Source: Palaemon carinicauda
Lineage: Eukaryota; Arthropoda; Malacostraca; Decapoda; Palaemonidae
NCBI RefSeq assembly: GCF_036898095.1
Contig: NC_090729.1
Span: 69,085,724-69,149,723, forward strand
Direction of reading: 5' to 3'
Length of the DNA: 64,000 nucleotides
The notes under the pieces are model-generated. The model worked only from the letters and a program-made list of their open reading frames with translations, did not search any database and was not told where the DNA came from. The position numbers and the translations under genes are program-made. Below are positions 50,243-60,997 of this stretch, in pieces. Position 1 is the stretch's first letter. Every line of letters starts with the position of its first letter.

Positions 50243-51460
50243 TCAGTGTGAAGTACCTCGTATATCCACCAGAGAGTTGCTAATGCATCTTCCGGTGTAT
50301 TTTGCATCTTCCAGTCTTGGATGGTTTGGGATGCATCTTAGGTATTTATCGAGCTTATTCTTAAACACATCTACGCTCACTCCTGATATGTTTCTTAGAT
50401 GAGCTGGCAGCACATTAAATAGTCGCTGCATTATCGATGCTGGTGCGTAGTGGATTAATGTCTTGTGCGCCTTTCTTAGTTTACCTGGTATATTTTTTGG
50501 CACTATTAATCTACCTCGGCTTGCTCTTTCTGATATTTTTAGCTCCATGATGTTTTCAGTAATTCCTTCTATTTGCTTCCATGCTTGTATTATCATGTAG
50601 CGTTCTCTTCTCCTTTCTAGACTGTATAGTTTTAAAAATTTCAGTCTTTCCCAATAGTCAAGGTCCTTAACTTCTTCTATTCTAGCAGTATAGGACCTTT
50701 GTACACACTCTATTTGTGCAATATCCTTTTGGTAGTGTGGGTACCATATCTCATTGCAGTACTCGAGTGTACTACGTACATAAGTTTTGTAAAGCATAAT
50801 CATGTGTTCAGCTTTTCTTGTTTTAAAGTGTCTGAATAACATTCCCATTTTTGCTTTACATTTTGCCAATAGTGTTGCTATTTGGTCGTTGCATAACATA
50901 TTCCTACTTAACATTACATCAATGTCTTTAGTTGCTTCCTTGTTTGTGATTGTCTCGTTATTAGGTCCCTTGTATGCATACACCATTCCTTCTCTGTTTC
51001 CATAATTCATTGATTCGAATTTATCGGAGTTAAATACCATCCTATTTATCTCCGCCCATTCATATATTTTGTTTAGATCTCTTTGTAGTGAGTTCCTATC
51101 TTCATCACAAGTAATTTCTCTACTTATTCTTGTGTCATCGGTGAAACTTCTCACCACAGAGTATTCAACATCACAGTCTATGTCTGAGATCATAATAACA
51201 AACAGCAGTGCAGCTAAAACCGTACCTTGTGGCATGCCAGATATTACCTGAGCTTCATACGATTTCTCGTCATTTGCAACCACTATCTGTTTTCTGTTTT
51301 GCAGGAATTCTTTTACCCATTTTCCTATCTTTCCCACAATATTATGCTTTCTCATTTTTTTCTCTAATATATTGTGGTCTACCTTGTCAAAGGTTTTTGC
51401 AAAATCTAGATAGATCACATCTGTGTCTTTTTCATTTATCATATTTTTGTATGTTTTCAT
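50243..51460 (-). pseudogene. LINE-B ORF2, RT core and C-terminus
   Basis: 405 codons open to the natural stop. VIYLDFAKTFDKVDH is motif A and GMPQGTVLAALLF is motif B. The catalytic box at 51,144-51,133 reads FTDD where FADD is usual in this group. It continues with LECVQRSYTARI-type and LPAHLRNISGVSVDVFK C-terminal blocks. RT would copy the element RNA at the nicked target. Only this part is free of stops; upstream breaks make the copy a pseudogene. Confidence 0.9.
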
Positions 51461-52512
51461 AGTGTGCTATCAGTTGGGTTTGTGTACTTTTTCCGGGCAC
51501 AAAACCGTGTTGACCTATATTAAACAAATTAATTTTAACCAAATGATCCATTATTTTCTTTTTTATTACTCTCTCATACACTTTCATATGTGATGTTAGA
51601 CTAACAGGTCTATAATTGCTTGCCTCTAGTCTTGATCCACTTTTGAAGATAGGGGTTATATAAGCTAATTTATGTTCAACATATATCTCGCTCAGATCTA
51701 CACTTTGTCTTAGCAGTATTGCAAGCGGCTTCGCGATAGTGTTTGCAGTTTTTTTTAACAAAATCGCTGGAACTCCATCTGGTCCAGCTGCTGATCCATT
51801 TTTAATTTCGTTTATAGCCGTGACAATATCTGCTTCATTAATATCTATATCCGTTAGATATTCAACATTTTCTTCTCTCATTTGTTTCATTTTTCTCATT
51901 CGCAATTCTTGGTGTGAACTCACTCTTATATTTTTCTGCTAATATGTTGCATATTTCCTTTTTTTTCATTCGTTAGCCGTCCTTCAATTCTTAGAGGGCC
52001 TATTTCTAATCTCCCTTTATTCATCTTTTTTGCATAGGAGTAAAGTACTTTGGGGTTTCTTTTTATATTTTGAAGTGTCCTTTCTTCTAAGTCCCTTTTT
52101 TCATTTTCTTTCGACTGTATAATCTTTTGTTCTGCATTTTCTATCTTACATTTTATTTCCCTCATTTTCCAAACATTTTTTTCTTTTGCAAGATTTTTCT
52201 TCCACTTTCTAATTTTCTGAAATAAGATCCTTCTTTCTCTTGGTATGCACGTCTTTTGTTTATTGTTTTTTTCGGTACATATTTTTCAACAATTTTCTCC
52301 AGTATTTTGTACAGTATGTCCGTATTTGCCTGTATATTATCACTTACAAATACATTTTTCTATTCTTTATTCAGTTGTTCATTTATTTCTGACCATTTTA
52401 TATTCTTACTGTGAAAATTATATTTTCCATATCCTTTCCAAAGTTTTGTGCTTTTATTAATTCTGCGATCACTTGCTTTGGAATGGACTATCAATTCTAT
52501 GACATTGTGATC
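51432..52512 (-). pseudogene. LINE-B ORF2, linker and N-terminal RT
   Basis: Two readable pieces lie between the endonuclease and the RT core. 51,926-52,165 is a charged linker (ENEKRDLEERTLQNIKRNP). 51,432-51,923 contains RT fingers, with GPDGVPAILLKK, YVEHKLAYITPIFKSGS, ASNYRPVSLTS and QHGFVPGKST. The two do not share a frame, nor do they share one with their neighbours. Confidence 0.85.
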
Positions 52513-53232
52513 TTAAATTCCCGTTTTATACACTATTATTTCTTTAACATAATTCACCTCATTCACAAATACTAGATCTAGGACATTTTCCTTTCTTGTT
52601 GGAATGTGGTTTATTTGTTGCATATTATGTTCTAATAGCATATCTTGAAGCTTTTCAAATTGCCTCTTATCTTCTGCGCTACTATTACTATCTTTTTTAT
52701 ATGTATACATGCAACCACTTTCTTCTATCCGTTCTTTCCAATCCACGAAAGGAAAGTTAAAATCTCCGGATAGGAGTATATTCCAGTCTTTATGGTTTCT
52801 ACATATATCATCTATTTTTTCTATTATTATGTCAAACTCCTTAGTGTTTGGGGGTCTGTAAACTACAATATTCACTAGTTTTTCAAATTCAAATTCTACC
52901 GCAATCAATTCACATTCTGTGTTGCTGTATTTTTCACAGACTTTTCCTTGATTTATGCCTCTTCCATATATTGCGGTTCCCCCTTGATTCCTATTTTTTC
53001 TGTCTGATCTATAAGTTTGGAAACCCTTTTTCTGGTCATCACTGCCAGTCTCTTGGGAATACCATGTTTCACTTATATTTAATATATCTATTTTTTCAAT
53101 TTGGGTTAGTTCTTCTAAGAACTTTATTTTCCTTTTAGAGTTACTCGTGACTAAACCCTGTGTATTCATCACTATTATGGTTTGTGTTTCATCCCCATTG
53201 TTTAATATTGGTAATAATATGGATTCTCCCAT
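52513..53232 (-). pseudogene. LINE-B ORF2, endonuclease domain
   Basis: ATG at 53,232 opens 239 codons. Apurinic-type endonuclease motifs appear in order: MNTQGLVTSNSKRK (N motif), DILNISETWYS (E motif), GGTAIYGRG, VVYRPPNT, LLSGDFNFPFVDW (DFN motif) and VLDLVFVN. The final SDH block is missing because a stop intervenes after VYKTGI. The start codon lies inside the end of ORF1, giving a short overlap. Confidence 0.88.
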
Positions 53233-53594
53233 GCTTCCTTCCTGTTCTGATATGATGTTCTTTTCTTCATTTCCCGGAATTCTGCCATTAAAAAATCCAA
53301 CTTTTCTATTATATTTGCTCTTTCGCCTTCATATTTATTTTTGTGTGTATACCCGCAATTGTCCCCATATCTGCACCAACCCCTGGCATTATAGATGCAT
53401 TCTTTGTAGTTGGGCTCTAAATTTGCAGGTTTGGGTTGAAAGGCCTCATATCTTGGGGCTCTTGGTTCATAGCGCGGTATATACACGGCCTGCTTTTTTA
53501 TTTCTTTTTTTGTTTCTTTTTTGCTTTCATTTTTCTTTTCAGTTTGCTGAGTTTTCTTACTTTCATTCATTGTTGCAGGATGCATATATCAAAA
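53202..53594 (-). pseudogene. LINE-B ORF1, C-terminal part with a CCCH finger
   Basis: The frame ends at 53,202 and runs rightward to the DIRS-3 junction. A Lys/Glu/Thr-rich linker (KKTQQTEKKNESKKETKK) is followed by a zinc finger CIYNARGWCRYGDNCGYTH, which fits C-x7-C-x5-C-x3-H. After it comes a short coiled-coil-like tail. LINE ORF1 proteins bind element RNA; CCCH fingers are a plausible RNA-binding device here (inference). Confidence 0.8.
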
Positions 53595-53775
53595 TTTTCA
53601 ATATTAAACTTACCCGATAATCATGTAGCTGTCAACTCCGTTGCCCGACAGAATTCTACGGGAGGGATACGCCAGCTATCACTATACTAGAAGGGGGTGT
53701 ACTCACAAGCGCCACCTGTGGCCAGGTACTACAGTACTTGTTGTTGACGCCACCTCACTTTTTCCTCTGTCGTGC
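53595..53775 (+). repeat. DIRS-3 left inverted terminal repeat
   Basis: From gataatcatgtagctgtcaa to about the cctcactttttcctctgtc block it is the reverse complement of 60,078-60,230. The match is close over about 160 bp. Confidence 0.9.
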
Positions 53776-53959
53776 TTCCGGCAAGACGTTCTTGGATACG
53801 CTTATGATTTTGGAGTATTGTTCACGGTTTGGTGAAGTATTTCTCTAAAATTTGCAGCTATTCGCTATACTGGAAACTTCTATATTAGCTTAGTTAGCTT
53901 TTGGAATTAATTTGATGATTATGGTGACGAAGAGAGTATGAACTCTCTTTCACCTTTAA

Positions 53960-56160
53960 ATGGCCGACCCTTCCCTTAGACGGAAGTGTTGGTGTCTAAG
54001 AGAGTATAGACTCTCTTTCTTAATTTTGCTTAACAAAAGTTATAGATTTATTTTATATCTCTCCGCCTCTTATAGGCCTCTTCGATTAACTTCCTTTTAT
54101 TATAAACTTATTAAAATTAATTTTTATATTTGTTTATATTCGACCTTCCTAATAGTAGGCGGTCTTTTCTTGGTACCGAAGTTAATTAACATTGAGCCCG
54201 TCATTTCGGTCTTTACCTGTTAACATATTATGCTATTTTAATGTCTTTGAAAGAATTTCTTTGATAGTCTCGTACTGTTTTCAAAGTTGAACTAACGTTT
54301 TGTTTTGTCTCTGCAGTTGTTGACGTTCAGAACGTTCAACTTGCGCTCTATCGTTACGATAGAGAAAGAATTTTCACGGTGTCACGTTGCAGTAAGTGTA
54401 ACCGTGTCTAGCGTTTTGTTCATTCTTTCTTAACTTAATGGTTTTAATTCTAATAAAGGAACTTTTCATTTTGGGAAATATTTCAGTTTTTTCCTTTAAC
54501 AATAATATGTTTTAACGATATATATGATTGGGCTCTTCTCTCAGGTTCTAAGTCAAGAGAGAGAGAGAGAGAGAGAGATAGAGACGGAGGGAGAAAGAGG
54601 AGGATAAACGTTTCATTCAAGCGAGTAACGTTGTTATCGTTTTTGCTCTTCTCCCTAGTCTCTTTAGGGGAAGAAGGTAAACGTTTCTAGAGTGATCTAG
54701 TGTTTAGTCTCTTTCCAGCCACTGAATTATTTATCTTTCATTAGATTTTTCTGTTACATTGTAATTCTGTTTTCGCAATTACTAACTTTTGAGAAAGGAT
54801 AGAATTGCGTGTTTCAGGTACAAACCACCTAAAGTTTCGAGTTCAGTGAAATAAGTGCAAACAGAATATCAAAGTGATAAGTGATTAGCGCAAAGTGTGT
54901 CAGTGTTGTGCGTGAGGGTACTTCTGTGCGTGTCAGTCGTCCTCCCAGTCCGGGACCTCTTGCAAGCTCCCAAGCCCAGGGGAGAAGCAATGTCGAAGGG
55001 CAAAAGGGTTCGGCAGGCCTTGATCGACGCACAGAAGTATCCTCGGTGGTTGCGGGCGTGTCTTACAAGACCGTCACTCCCACCCGCAGACGATTGAGCC
55101 CTTATTTTGCTCGTCTGCAGAAGAAATTTAGGGGAGAAAACGCTGGTCTCAGGTCTCAAGACCTCTTAAACGTAAAGTCCAGACCTATGCCAGACGTACG
55201 AAGTTAGAGTTCAACAACCCGGATGCAGTCATTGGGTTAGCTCTGACTCGCCGCAGTCATCAGTTGAATGCACTCCGCCTAAGAGGAGTAAGGTTCTGCC
55301 GCAACAGATCTCTGCTGTTAAGGCTTTACCTCAGCAGACCTTAGTGTCTGCCAACCCCAAGTTGACTCTACTGCAGTCCATGCAGTCACAACTTTCGGTC
55401 TTGATGCGTGAGTGTCGGGCTGAGAAGGTTGCGCCTCCACCTGCGCTCGCTCCGCCTGCGCTCGCTCCGCCTGACCGCAGTACCACCTGCCAGGCGTACG
55501 ATGTTGAGCCACGTTATGAGTTTACTGATCCCAGTGGTGTGCAGCTCCCTCCGCCTTCCTTAAGGCAACCTCAGCAATGGGAACAGGAGGCTTATACCTC
55601 TCTTCCTCCGCTTCCACTTGCTGTTCCACCAGTGAGGCAACACTCGCTTGAGGTACAACAACCTCTCCCATCCATGAGTCAGTCTCCTCAGCTCTCGCTG
55701 CAGCGAGCTCAACCCTCCTCAAGGCAAGCACCTCAACACCTTAGCCTTGCGCCTCAGGAGCCTCAACTTGCGAGACTTTTACTGCGTTCTGCGCAGCCAC
55801 TACCTTTTCGCTCTCAGCTCACACCGCAGGAACCTCAACTCGTTCCTCAGGAACTTGCTACTGCGCATCCGCCAACCACTCAGCAAGCGCAACCCTTGAG
55901 TTCAGCCACTCATGCCAGGAGTCAGCCTCCTCCACCCATGCGCCTACCTTCTGCTACTTCTTTTGATCAACCTTTGCAGACTGAGCCTCAGGTGTTCCCT
56001 CAACAGAGTCTTGAAGAGGAAACCACAACTATTGTTGTTCCAGCTCGTTCTGACTCTGCTGTTCAGCATACCTTACCTCCATTTTCAAACATTATGATAA
56101 TGGAGGTTATTTGTATTACTTATAAAAATATATTTGTATTCCTTGCAATATATTTTTAAC
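53960..56160 (+). pseudogene. gag: DIRS-3 gag remnant
   Basis: The start MADPSLRRKCWC at 53,960 parallels MADPSQVPKFRKC of DIRS-4, then homology is lost for about 0.9 kb. It resumes near 54,900 with VSRPPSPGPLASSQAQGRSN, matching DIRS-4 gag, and shifts frame. From 55,344 a 271-codon frame is rich in Pro, Gln, Ser and Leu (ALAPPALAPPDR, QPQQWEQEAYTS). The C-terminal half seen in DIRS-4 (RALRVIGDW region) is missing, so a large internal deletion joined the Pro/Gln region to non-coding repeats. Confidence 0.7.
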
Positions 56161-56320
56161 AATATCGCAAAATATGGCAAAATATGAATCATGAGTTATG
56201 AATGTAAGGTAGATATTATGTTGATATTAAAACCCCATGCAAGCATGCATAAAGCACTCTAGCACTGGTCATGGAATTTCTGAGAAATGTTAAACGCCAT
56301 GCACACGCTCTGCTTACCTT

Positions 56321-56624
56321 ACAGCATGCTCTACATACAGCATGCTCTGCATACAGCATGCTCTGCATACAACATGCTCTGCATACAGCATGCTCTGCAT
56401 TCAGCATGCTCTGCATACAACATGCTCTACATACAGCATGCTCTGCATACAGCATGCTCTGCATACAACATGCTCTGCATACAGCATGCTCTGCATTCAG
56501 CATGCTCTGCATACAACATGCTCTGCATACAGCATGCTCTGCATTCAGCATGCTCTGCATACAACATGCTCTACATACAGCATGCTCTGCATACAGCATA
56601 CTCTGCATACAACATGCTCTGCAT
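56321..56624 (+). repeat. 16-bp tandem array, 19 units, inside DIRS-3
   Basis: Exactly 304 bp, 19 units of acagcatgctctgcat. Variants (acaa, tcag, ctacat) recur in a set order, suggesting a longer higher-order period of several units. Each unit contains the palindrome agcatgct. All three plus frames and one minus frame stay open across it, giving repeated 16-residue peptides such as CSAYSMLCIQHALHTA. The array replaces DIRS coding sequence. Confidence 0.93.
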
Positions 56625-57074
56625 ACCTTACCGTATGCTTCTCAGTCACACATCTTTGGTTGTTGCCAACTCACTAGACTGTCAAGCAGTTTCATAACGT
56701 TGCCTTCTAGTCTGCTGCTTTTGCACCAGTGAAACCCTCACTGAGAGAACTTAGCTTTTCTCGGATATGGTCCCTGTAGATGAGAAAGTGCTTTTCTCCC
56801 TCCTTCTGATATTCCCTTGAGGACTCTGTCATTTGGAAGGAGCCTTTAGCTGCGTAGCCTCCTATGGACTTTTATTTAAGCATAACATGCTTCCAGGGAA
56901 GGTAATGGTTCCACTTCAGTCGCTAATCCCGTCTGTTACCACACCTGCTCCCATAGACCTTGAGCTGTGTTGCAAGACATGCAGTCCAAGCTTAGTCCTT
57001 GTTAGAGGATTATTTGTTTACGGAGTCAATGTGTCACGGGGAAGACGTTCAACAACCAGCAGAAGTGACTTGTT

Positions 57075-57964
57075 GTGACGCAGTGCGGCAACCTCAGCAA
57101 CCCGATAAGGAGTTGTCTGTACGACCCAGACAGTCTAGACAGATTCGGGTTGTCACTGTACTTCCTCGCTTGCCCATGGTTGACAGTTCACAGACTGTGC
57201 AGCAGTACCATGATCTTGTGTCCGGCTCCGTCAGACGACTGGCTTTTAAGAGCTCCCACAAGTCGTCGCTGTCTGGAGATTTTCAAATGGACTATGGATC
57301 TGACCAAGGAACTGGGCCTCCTGGTCAATTTTGAGGAGTCTCAGCTCGTCCCATCCCAGACCATTGTCTCCTTGGGTATGGATCTTCAGAGTCGAGCTTT
57401 TCGGGCTTTTCCGTCGGCCCCAAGGATCTTCCAAGCCCTAGAATGCATCCAGAGCATGCTGAGAAGGAACCGATGCTCAGTCAGGTAGTGGATGAGTCTA
57501 ACAGGGACACTTTCATCGCTGGCCCTGTTCATCGTGTTAGGGAGACTCCACCTCCCCCCCCTTCAGTATCATCTAGCTGCTCACTGGATAAAGGACATGA
57601 CGCTAGAGACGGTCTCAGTTCCTGTTTCCGAAGAGAGGAGGTCTTCTCTCGCGTGGTGTAAGAACAGCTTTCTTCTCAAGGAAGTCTACCTTTGGCTGTT
57701 CAGAAACACGACCGCCGTCTCCTCTCGGACGCATCAGACACGGGCTGGGGTGCGACTTTGGACGGACAAGAATGCTCGGGAACATGGAATCAGGAGCAAA
57801 GGACACTTCACATCAATTGCAAGGAGTTGTTGGCAGTTATTCTGGCCTTGATAAACTTCAAGTCCCTCCAGCTTAACAAAGTGGTGGAGGTGGACTCTGA
57901 CAACACCACAGCCCTGGCTTACATCTTCAAGCAGGGAGGGACTCTTTCGTGGAAGTTGTTCTAG
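57075..57964 (+). pseudogene. pol: DIRS-3 RT C-terminal part and RNase H
   Basis: Reading starts just after the catalytic box (DDWLLRAP), so the fingers and most of the palm are gone. It continues DLTKELGLLVNFEESQLVPS and RAFRAFPSAPRI, then after a stop at 57,486-57,488 WMSLTGTLSSLALFIVLGRL. A shift near 57,690 leads into RNase H: LLSDASDTGWGATL, NCKELLAVILA, DSDNTTALAYIF. Several breaks; no functional RT. Confidence 0.85.
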
Positions 57965-58184
57965 ATCGCAAGGGACCTCCTCATCTGGTCTAAAGATCGA
58001 AAGCTAACTGGTAACGAGGTTCATTCAGGGTGGTATGAATGTCATGGCAGATCACCTCAGCCGGAAGGGTCAGGTCATCCCCACAGAGTGGACCCTTCTC
58101 AAGAATGTTTGCAGCAGACTTTGGGCCCTGTGGGGTCAGCCAACCATAGATCTGTTCGCTACCTCGATAACCTAGAGACTCCTG

Positions 58185-59556
58185 TTGTATTGTTCTCCGA
58201 TTCCAGACCCAGCAGCAGTTCACGTGGATGCTTTTCTGCTGGATTGGTTCCATCTCGACCTGTATGCATTCCCGCCGTTCAAGATTGTCAACAGGGTACT
58301 TCAGAAGTTCTCCTCTCGCAAAGGGACACGGCTGACGTTGGTTGGCTCCGCTCTGGCCCGCGAGAGAATGGTTCTTAGAGGTACTGCAATGGCTGGTCGA
58401 CATTCCCAGGACTCTTCCTCTAGGAGTGAACCTTCTAAGTCTACCTCACGTAAAGAAGGTACACCCAATCCTCCACGCTCTTCGTCTGACTGCCTTCAGA
58501 CTTTCGAAAGACTCTCAAGAGCTAGGGGCTTTTCGAAGGAGGCAGCCAGAGCGATTGCCAAAGCAAGGAGAACATCCACTCTCAGAATCTATCAGTCTCA
58601 AGGGGAAGTCTTCCGTAGCTGGTACAAGACCAATGCAGTTTCCTCAACCAGTACCACTGTAACCCAGATTGCTGACTTCCTGTTATATCTAAGGAAAGTA
58701 AGATCCCTTTCAGCTCCTACGATCAAGGGTTACAGAAGTATGTTGGCAGCGGTTTTCCGCCACAGAGGCTTGGATCTTTCCACCAACAAAGATCTACAGG
58801 ACCTCCCTAGGTCTTTTGAGACCTCAAAGGAACGTCGGTTGTCCACTCCAGGCTGGAATCTAGACGTGGTCCTAAGGTTCCTTATGTCATCAAGATTTGA
58901 ACCTCTCCAATCAGCCTCTTTTTAGGACCTCACATTAAAAACTCTTTTCCTCGTGTGCTTGACAACAGCTAAAAGAGTAAGTGAGATCCACGCCTTCAGC
59001 AGGATCATTGTTTTCACATCTGAAACGGCTACATGTTCCTTGCAGCTCGGTTTTTGCTAAACGAGCTTCCTTCACGTCCTTGGCCTAAGTCGTTCGAGAT
59101 CCCAAGCCTGTCCAACTTGGTGGGGAATGAACTGAAGAGAGTACTTTGCCCAGTTAGAGCTCTTAGGTACTATCTAAAAAGGTCTTAACCTTTACAAGGA
59201 CAATCAGAAGCCTTATAGTGTGCTATCAAGAAACCTTCTTTTCCAAGTTCTAAGAACTCAGTTTCTTACTATTCAGGCTTCTGATTAGAGAAACACATTC
59301 TCATCTGAAGGAAGAAGACCTTGCTTTGCTGAAGGTAAGGACACATGAAGTGGGAGCTGTGGCTAGTTCAGTGGCCTTCAAACAGAGCCATTCTCTGCAG
59401 AGTGTTATGGATGCAACCTATTGGAGAAGCAAGTCAGTGTTCGCATCATTCTATCTCAAAGATGTCCAGTCTCTTTACGAGTACTGCTACACCCTGGGAC
59501 CATTCGTAGCAACGAATGCAGTAGTAGGCGAGGGCTCAGCCACTACATTCCCATAA
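58185..59556 (+). pseudogene. DIRS-3 tyrosine recombinase
   Basis: The frame 58,185-58,925 covers the core-binding part (CLQTFERLSRARGFSKEAAR, IADFLLYLRK, TIKGYRSMLAAVFRHR). A TAG at 58,923-58,925 stops it. The same homology resumes with TAKRVSEIHAF (first Arg), KSFEIPSLSNL and, at 59,326-59,556, RTHEVGAVASSVAF followed by WRSKSVFASFYLKDV. The H-x-x-R box reads H-E-V-G, so the second catalytic Arg is lost; the nucleophilic Tyr (FYLKD) remains. This is the only copy where the C-terminal catalytic end can be read. Confidence 0.87.
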
Positions 59557-59952
59557 TCCCATAACCTTTTAACCTTTCTCTTGAATACTTTTTATGGGTT
59601 GTACGGTCGGCTAAGAAGCCTTCCACATCCTTGTTGATTTGGCGGGTGGTCAATTCTTTCTTGAGAAGCGCCGAGGTTAAAGGTTGTGATGAGGTCCTTT
59701 AGTATGGGTTGCAGCCCTGTATACTTTAGCACCTTTGAGTTGATTCAGCCTTCCAAGAGGAACGCTGCGCTCAGTAAGGAAGACGATCTTATTAAAGGCA
59801 GAGTAACGGTTCAAGTCGACTTCCTTACCAGGTACTTATTATTTCATTGTTATTGTGGATAACTGATTATATGAAATACGGGATACTTAGCTATCCTTTA
59901 GTCTTGTACACTGGTTTTTCACCCACCCCCCTGGGTGTGAATCAGCTACATG

Positions 59953-60032
59953 ATTATCGGGTAAGTTTAATATTGAAAAATGTTATTTTCATTAGTAAAA
60001 TAAATTTTTGAATATACTTACCCGATAATCAT
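59953..60032 (+). repeat. DIRS-3 internal complementary region
   Basis: Reads tgattatcgggtaagtttaa, then the joined ends, to acttacccgataatca. Its left half mirrors the element's left end and its right half mirrors the right end. As both ends share cttacccgataatca, the ICR is itself partly palindromic. Confidence 0.88.
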
Positions 60033-60077
60033 GATTTAATTGACCCACCCTTCCTCCCCATAGAGAACCAGTGGACC

Positions 60078-60273
60078 GAGGAAAAAGTGAGGTGGCGTCA
60101 ACAACAAGTACTGTAGTACCTGGCCACAGGTGGCGCTTGTGAGTACACCCCCTTCTAGTATAGTGATAGCTGGCGTATCCCTCCCGTAGAATTCTGTCTG
60201 GCAACGGAGTTGACAGCTACATGATTATCGGGTAAGTATATTCAAAAATTTATTTCACTAATGAAAATAACAT
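60078..60273 (+). repeat. DIRS-3 right inverted terminal repeat
   Basis: Mirror of the left repeat plus a longer unique outer end (gtatattcaaaaattt, then atgaaaataacat). Confidence 0.88.
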
Positions 60274-60617
60274 TTTTTTGTTGAAACTGCATCCTTTTTC
60301 TTCTTTTAGGTTTTTGCATATTTTTGGATGGAGATCTCGGCATTCGTCTCCATATCCGTCTAAATACGAACATTTACCATATATTTCATAATTATGGCAT
60401 ATCTTTGGATGCTTGTAGTAGCATCTTTCGCCAAATCTGTAATTCCCTCTTTTCAGCATATTGTAGACTATATCCTTCTTTTCTATTTTTTCTTGTTCTT
60501 GCTCTTCCCTAAAATTATGTAGGTCCGGGTAGAGTCTCTTGGGTCTATTATTTGTTCCAACTGGTAATTTATTTCTTCATAAGTATGTTGTTGGATGGCA
60601 TCATAGGTTATATCAAT
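60274..60617 (-). pseudogene. LINE-B ORF1, middle part with CCCH fingers
   Basis: This is the upstream half of the split ORF1. Spaced fingers read RFGERCYYKHP (finger 1, whose two leading cysteines are Tyr), ICHNYEIYGKCSYLDGYGDE (finger 2, completed by CRDLH) and ICKNLKEEKGCSFNKK (finger 3, cut by DIRS-3). With the one at 53,345-53,404 at least four fingers are visible. A one-base shift near 60,520 separates the N-terminal piece (DAIQQHTYEEINYQLEQI). The right edge is the DIRS-4 insertion. Confidence 0.8.
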
Positions 60618-60997
60618 GATTTTTAAATATTTAACTTAGCCGGTGAATATATAGCTGCAACTCTGTTGCTCGACAGACAAACTGTACAGAAAAAAACTCG
60701 CCAGCGATTGCTATACAGGTTGCGGGTGTGCCCAACAGCGCCATCTGTCGACCAGATACCCAGCTCTTATGTAAACAAAGACTCAATTTTCTCTCTGTCG
60801 AGGTGTCGACAAGACGTACTTTACTCGCTGTTGCCAAACTGGAGTTTTTCACATCTTTTTGGTGAAGTACTATATTCTGGTTTTGAGCTTTCGCTGTGCA
60901 GGGTTTTTCTTCAAACAAATCCTTGAACTCTTTTTTGTAACGGATTCATTGTTGATGACTTAGATCGTTTTTGGAATTTTCCCTTGACCAATTCAAA

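Larger units (their letters stand above)
50185..53594 (-). mobile_element. LINE-B 3' portion (ORF1 end, ORF2, 3' tail)
   Basis: A minus-strand non-LTR retrotransposon. An A-rich tail on the minus strand (about 50,222-50,187) marks its 3' end, just after the ORF2 stop at 50,243. It continues past 53,594, where DIRS-3 interrupts ORF1, and resumes at 60,274-60,617. The RT region resembles CR1/Jockey-group LINEs, but I cannot place the clade. ORF1 and ORF2 overlap by about 31 nt. Confidence 0.88.
53595..60273 (+). mobile_element. DIRS-3: DIRS-like retrotransposon inside LINE-B ORF1
   Basis: About 6.68 kb with inverted terminal repeats and an ICR. The left end (ttcaatattaaacttacc) and the right end (gtatattcaaaaatttattt onward to aataacat) are both represented, reverse-complemented and joined, in the ICR at 59,953-60,032. 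That fixes both borders. LINE-B ORF1 continues on both sides. Coding is decayed: gag remnants, an RT missing its catalytic half, RNase H, and a recombinase with a stop and a changed active-site residue. Confidence 0.92.

Noticed and set aside
56321..56624. The 16-bp array as a coding repeat protein
   Set aside because: All frames are open because of composition. It replaces deleted DIRS coding sequence and has no start context.
60971..60997. Upstream TTG as the start of DIRS-4 Gag
   Set aside because: A eukaryotic context makes ATG 60,998 (with a good Kozak match and homology to the start of DIRS-3 gag) the better start.
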